Shown: positions 22,001-34,000 of the stretch, piece by piece
Numbering within the stretch: the first letter of the stretch is position 1
Layout of the letters: each line of letters opens with the position of its first letter
Origin: Nemertoderma westbladi
Lineage: Eukaryota; Xenacoelomorpha; Nemertodermatida; Nemertodermatidae
Assembly: GCA_032718475.1 (NCBI GenBank)
Contig: JAUCBJ010008471.1
Location: 1 to 39,375 of the forward strand
DNA length: 39,375 nucleotides
Reading direction: 5' to 3'
The notes under the pieces: model-generated
What the model was told of the DNA's origin: nothing
The model's database searches: none
Seen by the model: only the letters and a program-made list of their open reading frames with translations
Position numbers and translations under genes: made by a program

Positions 22001-25000
22001 TATGAACACAAATTTGTGTTTTACACTTTTATGTCACGAGCTGATCTAACCATTTTAGAAACTACGTTTCGAGTTGGTATGAACACAAATTTGTGTTTTA
22101 CACTTTTATGTCACGAGCTGATCTAACCATTTTAGAAACTACGTTTCGAGTTGGTATGAACACAAATTTGTGTTTTACACTTTTATGTCACGAGCTGATC
22201 TAACCATTTTAGAAACTACGTTTCGAGTTGGTATGAACACAAATTTGTGTTTTACACTTTTATGTCACGAGCTGATCTAACCATTTTAGAAACTACGTTT
22301 CGAGTTGGTATGAACACAAATTTGTGTTTTACACTTTTATGTCACGAGCTGATCTAACCATTTTAGAAACTACGTTTCGAGTTGGTATGAACACAAATTT
22401 GTGTTTTACACTTTTATGTCACGAGCTGATCTAACCGTTTTAGAAACTACGTTTCGAGTTGGTATGAACACAAATTTGTGTTTTACACTTTTATGTCACG
22501 AGCTGATCTAACCGTTTTAGAAACTACGTTTCGAGTTGGTATGAACACAAATTTGTGTTTTACACTTTTATGTCACGAGCTGATCTAACCATTTTAGAAA
22601 CTACGTTTCGAGTTGGTATGAACACAAATTTGTGTTTTACACTTTTATGTCACGAGCTGATCTAACCATTTTAGAAACTACGTTTCGAGTTGGTATGAAC
22701 ACAAATTTGTGTTTTACACTTTTATGTCACGAGCTGATCTAACCATTTTAGAAACTACGTTTCGAGTTGGTATGAACACAAATTTGTGTTTTACACTTTT
22801 ATGTCACGAGCTGATCTAACCATTTTAGAAACTACGTTTCGAGTTGGTATGAACACAAATTTGTGTTTTACACTTTTATGTCACGAGCTGATCTAACCAT
22901 TTTAGAAACTACGTTTCGAGTTGGTATGAACACAAATTTGTGTTTTACACTTTTATGTCACGAGCTGATCTAACCATTTTAGAAACTACGTTTCGAGTTG
23001 GTATGAACACAAATTTGTGTTTTACACTTTTATGTCACGAGCTGATCTAACCATTTTAGAAACTACGTTTCGAGTTGGTATGAACACAAATTTGTGTTTT
23101 ACACTTTTATGTCACGAGCTGATCTAACCATTTTAGAAACTACGTTTCGAGTTGGTATGAACACAAATTTGTGTTTTACACTTTTATGTCACGAGCTGAT
23201 CTAACCATTTTAGAAACTACGTTTCGAGTTGGTATGAACACAAATTTGTGTTTTACACTTTTATGTCACGAGCTGATCTAACCATTTTAGAAACTACGTT
23301 TCGAGTTGGTATGAACACAAATTTGTGTTTTACACTTTTATGTCACGAGCTGATCTAACCGTTTTAGAAACTACGTTTCGAGTTGGTATGAACACAAATT
23401 TGTGTTTTACACTTTTATGTCACGAGCTGATCTAACCATTTTAGAAACTACGTTTCGAGTTGGTATGAACACAAATTTGTGTTTTACACTTTTATGTCAC
23501 GAGCTGATCTAACCGTTTTAGAAACTACGTTTCGAGTTGGTATGAACACAAATTTGTGTTTTACACTTTTATGTCACGAGCTGATCTAACCATTTTAGAA
23601 ACTACGTTTCGAGTTGGTATGAACACAAATTTGTGTTTTACACTTTTATGTCACGAGCTGATCTAACCGTTTTAGAAACTACGTTTCGAGTTGGTATGAA
23701 CACAAATTTGTGTTTTACACTTTTATGTCACGAGCTGATCTAACCGTTTTAGAAACTACGTTTCGAGTTGGTATGAACACAAATTTGTGTTTTACACTTT
23801 TATGTCACGAGCTGATCTAACCATTTTAGAAACTACGTTTCGAGTTGGTATGAACACAAATTTGTGTTTTACACTTTTATGTCACGAGCTGATCTAACCA
23901 TTTTAGAAACTACGTTTCGAGTTGGTATGAACACAAATTTGTGTTTTACACTTTTATGTCACGAGCTGATCTAACCATTTTAGAAACTACGTTTCGAGTT
24001 GGTATGAACACAAATTTGTGTTTTACACTTTTATGTCACGAGCTGATCTAACCATTTTAGAAACTACGTTTCGAGTTGGTATGAACACAAATTTGTGTTT
24101 TACACTTTTATGTCACGAGCTGATCTAACCATTTTAGAAACTACGTTTCGAGTTGGTATGAACACAAATTTGTGTTTTACACTTTTATGTCACGAGCTGA
24201 TCTAACCATTTTAGAAACTACGTTTCGAGTTGGTATGAACACAAATTTGTGTTTTACACTTTTATGTCACGAGCTGATCTAACCATTTTAGAAACTACGT
24301 TTCGAGTTGGTATGAACACAAATTTGTGTTTTACACTTTTATGTCACGAGCTGATCTAACCATTTTAGAAACTACGTTTCGAGTTGGTATGAACACAAAT
24401 TTGTGTTTTACACTTTTATGTCACGAGCTGATCTAACCATTTTAGAAACTACGTTTCGAGTTGGTATGAACACAAATTTGTGTTTTACACTTTTATGTCA
24501 CGAGCTGATCTAACCATTTTAGAAACTACGTTTCGAGTTGGTATGAACACAAATTTGTGTTTTACACTTTTATGTCACGAGCTGATCTAACCATTTTAGA
24601 AACTACGTTTCGAGTTGGTATGAACACAAATTTGTGTTTTACACTTTTATGTCACGAGCTGATCTAACCATTTTAGAAACTACGTTTCGAGTTGGTATGA
24701 ACACAAATTTGTGTTTTACACTTTTATGTCACGAGCTGATCTAACCATTTTAGAAACTACGTTTCGAGTTGGTATGAACACAAATTTGTGTTTTACACTT
24801 TTATGTCACGAGCTGATCTAACCATTTTAGAAACTACGTTTCGAGTTGGTATGAACACAAATTTGTGTTTTACACTTTTATGTCACGAGCTGATCTAACC
24901 ATTTTAGAAACTACGTTTCGAGTTGGTATGAACACAAATTTGTGTTTTACACTTTTATGTCACGAGCTGATCTAACCATTTTAGAAACTACGTTTCGAGT

Positions 25001-28000
25001 TGGTATGAACACAAATTTGTGTTTTACACTTTTATGTCACGAGCTGATCTAACCATTTTAGAAACTACGTTTCGAGTTGGTATGAACACAAATTTGTGTT
25101 TTACACTTTTATGTCACGAGCTGATCTAACCATTTTAGAAACTACGTTTCGAGTTGGTATGAACACAAATTTGTGTTTTACACTTTTATGTCACGAGCTG
25201 ATCTAACCATTTTAGAAACTACGTTTCGAGTTGGTATGAACACAAATTTGTGTTTTACACTTTTATGTCACGAGCTGATCTAACCATTTTAGAAACTACG
25301 TTTCGAGTTGGTATGAACACAAATTTGTGTTTTACACTTTTATGTCACGAGCTGATCTAACCATTTTAGAAACTACGTTTCGAGTTGGTATGAACACAAA
25401 TTTGTGTTTTACACTTTTATGTCACGAGCTGATCTAACCATTTTAGAAACTACGTTTCGAGTTGGTATGAACACAAATTTGTGTTTTACACTTTTATGTC
25501 ACGAGCTGATCTAACCATTTTAGAAACTACGTTTCGAGTTGGTATGAACACAAATTTGTGTTTTACACTTTTATGTCACGAGCTGATCTAACCATTTTAG
25601 AAACTACGTTTCGAGTTGGTATGAACACAAATTTGTGTTTTACACTTTTATGTCACGAGCTGATCTAACCATTTTAGAAACTACGTTTCGAGTTGGTATG
25701 AACACAAATTTGTGTTTTACACTTTTATGTCACGAGCTGATCTAACCATTTTAGAAACTACGTTTCGAGTTGGTATGAACACAAATTTGTGTTTTACACT
25801 TTTATGTCACGAGCTGATCTAACCATTTTAGAAACTACGTTTCGAGTTGGTATGAACACAAATTTGTGTTTTACACTTTTATGTCACGAGCTGATCTAAC
25901 CATTTTAGAAACTACGTTTCGAGTTGGTATGAACACAAATTTGTGTTTTACACTTTTATGTCACGAGCTGATCTAACCATTTTAGAAACTACGTTTCGAG
26001 TTGGTATGAACACAAATTTGTGTTTTACACTTTTATGTCACGAGCTGATCTAACCATTTTAGAAACTACGTTTCGAGTTGGTATGAACACAAATTTGTGT
26101 TTTACACTTTTATGTCACGAGCTGATCTAACCATTTTAGAAACTACGTTTCGAGTTGGTATGAACACAAATTTGTGTTTTACACTTTTATGTCACGAGCT
26201 GATCTAACCATTTTAGAAACTACGTTTCGAGTTGGTATGAACACAAATTTGTGTTTTACACTTTTATGTCACGAGCTGATCTAACCATTTTAGAAACTAC
26301 GTTTCGAGTTGGTATGAACACAAATTTGTGTTTTACACTTTTATGTCACGAGCTGATCTAACCATTTTAGAAACTACGTTTCGAGTTGGTATGAACACAA
26401 ATTTGTGTTTTACACTTTTATGTCACGAGCTGATCTAACCATTTTAGAAACTACGTTTCGAGTTGGTATGAACACAAATTTGTGTTTTACACTTTTATGT
26501 CACGAGCTGATCTAACCATTTTAGAAACTACGTTTCGAGTTGGTATGAACACAAATTTGTGTTTTACACTTTTATGTCACGAGCTGATCTAACCATTTTA
26601 GAAACTACGTTTCGAGTTGGTATGAACACAAATTTGTGTTTTACACTTTTATGTCACGAGCTGATCTAACCATTTTAGAAACTACGTTTCGAGTTGGTAT
26701 GAACACAAATTTGTGTTTTACACTTTTATGTCACGAGCTGATCTAACCATTTTAGAAACTACGTTTCGAGTTGGTATGAACACAAATTTGTGTTTTACAC
26801 TTTTATGTCACGAGCTGATCTAACCATTTTAGAAACTACGTTTCGAGTTGGTATGAACACAAATTTGTGTTTTACACTTTTATGTCACGAGCTGATCTAA
26901 CCATTTTAGAAACTACGTTTCGAGTTGGTATGAACACAAATTTGTGTTTTACACTTTTATGTCACGAGCTGATCTAACCATTTTAGAAACTACGTTTCGA
27001 GTTGGTATGAACACAAATTTGTGTTTTACACTTTTATGTCACGAGCTGATCTAACCATTTTAGAAACTACGTTTCGAGTTGGTATGAACACAAATTTGTG
27101 TTTTACACTTTTATGTCACGAGCTGATCTAACCATTTTAGAAACTACGTTTCGAGTTGGTATGAACACAAATTTGTGTTTTACACTTTTATGTCACGAGC
27201 TGATCTAACCATTTTAGAAACTACGTTTCGAGTTGGTATGAACACAAATTTGTGTTTTACACTTTTATGTCACGAGCTGATCTAACCATTTTAGAAACTA
27301 CGTTTCGAGTTGGTATGAACACAAATTTGTGTTTTACACTTTTATGTCACGAGCTGATCTAACCATTTTAGAAACTACGTTTCGAGTTGGTATGAACACA
27401 AATTTGTGTTTTACACTTTTATGTCACGAGCTGATCTAACCATTTTAGAAACTACGTTTCGAGTTGGTATGAACACAAATTTGTGTTTTACACTTTTATG
27501 TCACGAGCTGATCTAACCATTTTAGAAACTACGTTTCGAGTTGGTATGAACACAAATTTGTGTTTTACACTTTTATGTCACGAGCTGATCTAACCATTTT
27601 AGAAACTACGTTTCGAGTTGGTATGAACACAAATTTGTGTTTTACACTTTTATGTCACGAGCTGATCTAACCATTTTAGAAACTACGTTTCGAGTTGGTA
27701 TGAACACAAATTTGTGTTTTACACTTTTATGTCACGAGCTGATCTAACCATTTTAGAAACTACGTTTCGAGTTGGTATGAACACAAATTTGTGTTTTACA
27801 CTTTTATGTCACGAGCTGATCTAACCATTTTAGAAACTACGTTTCGAGTTGGTATGAACACAAATTTGTGTTTTACACTTTTATGTCACGAGCTGATCTA
27901 ACCATTTTAGAAACTACGTTTCGAGTTGGTATGAACACAAATTTGTGTTTTACACTTTTATGTCACGAGCTGATCTAACCATTTTAGAAACTACGTTTCG

Positions 28001-31000
28001 AGTTGGTATGAACACAAATTTGTGTTTTACACTTTTATGTCACGAGCTGATCTAACCATTTTAGAAACTACGTTTCGAGTTGGTATGAACACAAATTTGT
28101 GTTTTACACTTTTATGTCACGAGCTGATCTAACCATTTTAGAAACTACGTTTCGAGTTGGTATGAACACAAATTTGTGTTTTACACTTTTATGTCACGAG
28201 CTGATCTAACCATTTTAGAAACTACGTTTCGAGTTGGTATGAACACAAATTTGTGTTTTACACTTTTATGTCACGAGCTGATCTAACCATTTTAGAAACT
28301 ACGTTTCGAGTTGGTATGAACACAAATTTGTGTTTTACACTTTTATGTCACGAGCTGATCTAACCATTTTAGAAACTACGTTTCGAGTTGGTATGAACAC
28401 AAATTTGTGTTTTACACTTTTATGTCACGAGCTGATCTAACCATTTTAGAAACTACGTTTCGAGTTGGTATGAACACAAATTTGTGTTTTACACTTTTAT
28501 GTCACGAGCTGATCTAACCATTTTAGAAACTACGTTTCGAGTTGGTATGAACACAAATTTGTGTTTTACACTTTTATGTCACGAGCTGATCTAACCATTT
28601 TAGAAACTACGTTTCGAGTTGGTATGAACACAAATTTGTGTTTTACACTTTTATGTATTATACATTAAATACAAGATAAACAATTAAACATTTAAGACAG
28701 ACAGTTAGAGAAACAGTTTTAATTAGTTAGATAAACAGTTAATCAGAGTCTGTGTTTATGTGGCTATCATATTCTGGTCCCATAAACCTTTTTCGTATGA
28801 TAGTTTTCAAAGCAGTCGAGGACACATACTGGCACATTACATAAAACATATATAAAAGTAGCCATTTTATTTAAACTTCACATTTCATGAGCAAGGTGCG
28901 AAAAATTAATAAACGAGACAGGAGTTAACGGATATTTTTCTTAATATAATAAATGAGAACTATAAAAAACAATTAATAATAAATTAAAATAGTAAATAAA
29001 TAATAATAAATTAAAATAGTAAATAAATAATAATAAATTAAAATAGTAAATAAATAATAATAAATTAAAATAATAAATAATAATAATAAATTAATAATAA
29101 TAAATTAAAGTACTAAATACTAATAATAAATAAATTAAAATAATAAATTCATTAATAAATAAGTTTCTCCAATTTGATAACATGAATAGAATTACCGGAG
29201 TAGAAAAGTTTTCCACGTCATAAAAAAAAATCCATCCAAATAAAGGTGGTAGTTAAAAGAGTAAAATTTAGTTTTTTTTTTCCACAGTGGGTCTAGCAAT
29301 CCGATGATACTAAAACGAAGTAACGAAGAACCATTTATATAGGATTATGGGGTGTGGGAATATTGCAGCCGAAGTCTTGAGATTCAGTTATTGTTTTACT
29401 GTGAAGCATACCTGTGGGAAAACCTTATGTGTGGGCGTTGGGGATGCCAAACTGGCGGATATGAGGTATCGGAAGAAAGCCCATAAGCAGGGCTATCTAA
29501 TAGTGGTAATCTTATGTTCATCCGACCTGATGTTAAAAAACGGCCATTACTTAAACTTTTCTATATTTTAGAATCTTTCTCACGGCACTGTGTCTGCCAT
29601 AGTGGGCGATTCGAGATGATTCAACTACCATTGTGTAGCTCTACATTCAAGCGATTGAATGGCGGTAATGATAAACCCATAGGGATTCATTAAGTAGTAG
29701 TATTATAGGAATATGTAAAATATGTCTAAAACACAAAAAAGCGTCAGCACCAAGTGGATAGCCGCTCAGGCAAACACATATTTGTGTTCTTACCAACTCG
29801 GAGAACGCCAATTGATGTTTTCCCACCAGTTCGCGTACATTCACATAAAACACAAACTTGTGTTTCTACCAAGTCAGATGAGTTCACAAATTTATACCTG
29901 ACCAAATGCGATATAAATTGTTAAAACACAAATTTGCGTTCCTACTACGGTGGCCCAGAACGGCCAAGAAACTTTTTAAATGTGAAAGTGTACTTTTCAG
30001 TGCTAAAGTGTTCTTTTCAGTGTGAAAATGATCTTTTCATTGTGAAAGTGTAAATTTGAAAGCGCGAAAGTGTAAATTTGAAAGTGCGAAAGTGTAAATT
30101 TGAAAGTGCGAAAGTGTAAATTTGAAAGTGCGAAAGTGTAAATTTGAAAGTGCGAAAGTGTAAATTTGAAAGCTAGAAACATGGTGGGATTTTTAAATTT
30201 AGACTGCTGGACTAGTGATCGACCATGCCCTGTCTGACTGTTGTGCTGTTCGGTAAATCGACTGCTGCAGTACTGGACTAAGCTGCTCCAGCTATCCCCC
30301 ACTGGCGCTGGTATGTATACAGGTATCAGTATTTGCTTTGTCATATCATCATGTAGTCTGCTGGCATTTGGTCCTGCGCCCTGGGCGCACTGTGTGGTGC
30401 AGTCAGTCTGTCAGAGCTGTGGCAGCAGAAACGTTCTTTAGCATAACGGTACTGTCAGACTGTACTGTTATGTATGTACTTTCGCACTCTCAAATTTACA
30501 CTTTCTCACTCTCAAATTTAGACTTTCTCACTCTCAAATTTACACTTTCTCACTCTCAAATTTACACTTTCTCACTCTCAAATTTACACTTTCGCACTCT
30601 CAAATTTACACTTTCTCACTCTCAAATTTACACTTTCTCACTCTCAAATTTACACTTTCTCACTCTCAAATTTACACTTTCTCACTCTCAAATTTACACT
30701 TTCTCACTCTCAAATTTACACTTTCTCACTCTCAAATTTACACTTTCGCACTTTCAAATTTACACTTTCGCACTTTCAAATTTACACTTTCGCACTTTCA
30801 AATTTACACTTTCGCACTTTCAAATTTACACTTTCGCACTTTCAAATTTACACTTTCACACTTTCAAATTTACACTTTCGCACTTCCAAATTTACACTTT
30901 CGCACTTTCAAATTTACACTTTCGCACTTTCAAATTTACACTTTCTCACTCTCAAATTTACACTTTCGCACTTTCAAATTTACACTTTCTCACTCTCAAA

Positions 31001-34000
31001 TTTACACTTTCTCACTCTCAAATTTACACTTTCTCACTCTCAAATTTACACTTTCGCACTCTCAAATTTACACTTTCTCACTCTCAAATTTACACTTTCT
31101 CACTCTCAAATTTACACTTTCTCACTCTCAAATTTACACTTTCGCACTCTCAAATTTACACTTTCGCACTCTCAAATTTACACTTTCTCACTCTCAAATT
31201 TACACTTTCTCACTCTCAAATTTACACTTTCTCACTCTCAAATTTACACTTTCTCACTCTCAAATTTACACTTTCTCACTCTCAAATTTACACTTTCGCA
31301 CTCTCAAATTTACACTTTCGCACTCTCAAATTTACACTTTCTCACTCTCAAATTTACACTTTCTCACTATCAAATTTACACTTTCTCACTCTCAAATTTA
31401 CACTTTCTCACTCTCAAATTTACACTTTCTCACTCTCAAATTTACACTTTCGCACTCTCAAATTTACACTTTCTCACTCTCAAATTTACACTTTCTCACT
31501 CTCAAATTTACACTTTCTCACTCTCAAATTTACACTTTCTCACTCTCAAATTTACACTTTCTCACTCTCAAATTTACACTTTCTCACTCTCAAATTTACA
31601 CTTTCTCACTCTCAAATTTACACTTTCTCACTCTCAAATTTACACTTTCTCACTTTCAAATTTACACTTTCGCACTTTCAAATTTACACTTTCGCACTTT
31701 CAAATTTACACTTTCGCACTTTCAAATTGACACTTTCGCACTTTCAAATTTACACTTTCGCACTTTCAAATTTACACTTTCGCACTTTCAAATTTACACT
31801 TTCTCACTCTCAAATTTACACTTTCGCACTTTCAAATTTACACTTTCGCACTTTCAAATTTACACTTTCGCACTTTCAAATTTACACTTTCTCACTCTCA
31901 AATTTACACTTTATCACTTTCAAATTTACACTTTCGCACTTTCAAATTTACACTTTCGCACTTTCAAATTTACACTTTCGCACTTTCAAATTTACACTTT
32001 CGCACTTTCAAATTTACACTTTCGCACTTTCAAATTTACACTTTCGCACTTTCAAATTTACACTTTCGCACTTTCAAATTTACACTTTCGCGCTTTCAAA
32101 TTTACACTTTCGCGCTTTCAAATTTACACTTTCGCACTTTCAAATTTACACTTTCGCACTTTCAAATTTACACTTTCGCACTTTCAAATTTACACTTTCG
32201 CACTTTCAGATTTACACTTTCACAATGAAAAGATAATTTTCACACTGAAAAGATCATTTTCACACTAAAAAGAACACTTTACATTTAAAAAGTTGCTTGG
32301 CCGTTCTGGGCCACCGTACGTTCCTCCGTTACCAAGTCGAAACAAAAGTAAATGAAGACGCCGACCAGTTTAAGTGTTAATTGTAATTAGTATTCCATGC
32401 CTGCGGTCAATGTCGCTACTATCTGAACTTGGTTCCTTGTTACTGTGAGTAACATTTTCCTTTTTTTCCAGTTTATATGACTTGGCTCTCGGTGTTACTT
32501 GTTTAATATTATTGGAGATTTTGCGGAGATTAAAGAACATTAAATGGGACGGGGATTCGCAAACATTCGCAGCCATTCCATTCAAAGTTCGATTGGCGAG
32601 GAAAACTATATGGTTGGTGGGCACAGGTGAGCAGCATTGTGTTACTAACAAGCAGTTAAGCTATAATCCAGACATTCATCATTTGATCGGTCAATAAATT
32701 AGAAATGATTATCCGACAACATTGGAATTGGTTTATTTGTATTGTCCAGCCAATCTACTACTTACTGAAGGGGTGGGTACCTTGAAAAACAGTTTTGCCA
32801 CTCACCTGGAAAACCTGGAATAGTCAGGAAATTTCATTTTTTCTTGAAATGTCAGGGAATTCTTGTAAATAATGGAATGGGAATGTTATACAGGAAATAA
32901 GTGAAAATGTGTAAAATTGTATCTGCTCGTTTCGCTCGCCATTCGATTTCCTCACATCACTAAATTATATAGGTGCACTCTATAATCACTTAACTTTGTT
33001 TAGAATATAATAAAGCGGCCAATAATGTACTTATTTATACTAAATATACTCAATATCAATGCAAGCAAACAGTCGGCCGCAGCCGGAGGCGACCCGAAGG
33101 CTTCTCTTTCGATAGCTGCTACCCGTGGGTAGGGGTGGGCGCTACTCCTATCCCAAGATTTGCTCCCAGTTATTTAACTGGTACTCATTTTATCGACCCC
33201 AGTGGATGAAAGGCTGAGTGGACCCTGGCAGGGCTGAACCTACAACCAATAGATTGCAGGCCCGGCGCTCAACCAAATGAGCTACCCCACCTTATACTCT
33301 GTCTATAGTCTATATGTTATATATGCTATATGTCTATAGTCTATATATATGTCTATATACTCAATATACTATGTTCTATAAAAATGCTGTGTACCTGCTA
33401 GCAGGCAGTCAGGGAATTTTTTCAAAAATTCTGGGAAATGTCAGGGTAAATTGAAACTGAACTAGAGTGGCAACCCTGAAAAATTGCTAGAAACCACTTT
33501 TTGTGATATTAATGTTATAATATTTTTATAATTGTTTAATGGTAAGACGGCCAAGTACATTACGATTGAGTAAAGTGGCAGCATATGATCGTATTGACAG
33601 ATGGAGGGCCATGACGAGGTAAATTGCGGACATACAAGGTATCTGATAGTATTTCCAGGTCTATCTTTTACCTAAGCCGCTAGCTGAATGGTTAGAGCGT
33701 CAGACTTCCAATCAGGAGGTCACCAGCTCGATCCCACCTGGACGCCATTGCAACTTTGCCATGCTGTGCCCAACAAAATGTTATAATGATATAATCTGAG
33801 TTTTTGAGGAACCAAAATCCAGAAGTCTACCAAAATCGTACCTGCGGAAGTTGTTGAAAATTACAAATAAAAGTTGTGAATCTTTCGCTAAAAATTTAAG
33901 CTTCAATTCAGTAAATTTATCATAATCTGTATTGAAACCATAACATCTGCATCCAACATCAGATGCTACAAGGTTCCATTCTCAACAAACATATTACTAA

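Larger units (their letters stand above)
29946..32318. mobile_element. Element C: foldback transposon with 22-bp repeat arms, nested in element B
   Basis: The inverted termini begin TACGGTGGCCCAGAACGGCC. The first 23 bp are perfect and similarity continues for about 100 bp. Flanks are CGTTCCTAC (29937-29945) and CGTTCCTCC (32319-32327), an 8/9 target duplication; a TA duplication of a slightly shorter element is the alternative. Inside the termini come six 22-bp units in minus orientation (30048-30172), a 308-bp unique centre (30173-30480), then 79 units in plus orientation (30481-32222). No transposase is present. It interrupts an inverted 77-bp unit of element B, so it inserted later. Confidence 0.85.
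16680..32376. mobile_element. Element B: giant TTAA-flanked foldback-like element filling intron 4
   Basis: The termini are a perfect 13-bp inverted repeat: CACTTAAACTGGT at 16680-16692 and its complement at 32364-32376. Each is abutted by TTAA (16676-16679, 32377-32380). TTAA duplication with 13-bp termini beginning CACTT or CCCT is characteristic of piggyBac-superfamily elements. The left arm is 155 direct units of 77 bp; a 1.1-kb centre follows (28658-29764); the right arm holds about three inverted diverged units (29765-29945 and a remnant near 32328-32345), interrupted by element C. No transposase is evident. It ends 95 bp before exon 5. Without C it would be about 13.3 kb. Terminal identity is short, so confidence is moderate. 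Confidence 0.65.

Noticed and set aside
16764-28657. CRISPR-like array
   Set aside because: Units are contiguous with no unique spacers, the genome is eukaryotic, and there are no cas genes.
29347-29571. 74-codon frame in the centre of element B as a possible transposase remnant
   Set aside because: No transposase motif (no DDD/DDE pattern, no zinc finger) is visible and the length is within chance.
30338-32236. 632-codon plus-strand frame over the 22-bp array
   Set aside because: It is a 22-residue periodic product of 66 bp (three units); it begins in the centre of element C and has no recognisable domain.
33675-33747. Functional tRNA-Gly gene
   Set aside because: A and B boxes exist, but the acceptor and T stems do not pair; better explained as a SINE head or pseudogene.
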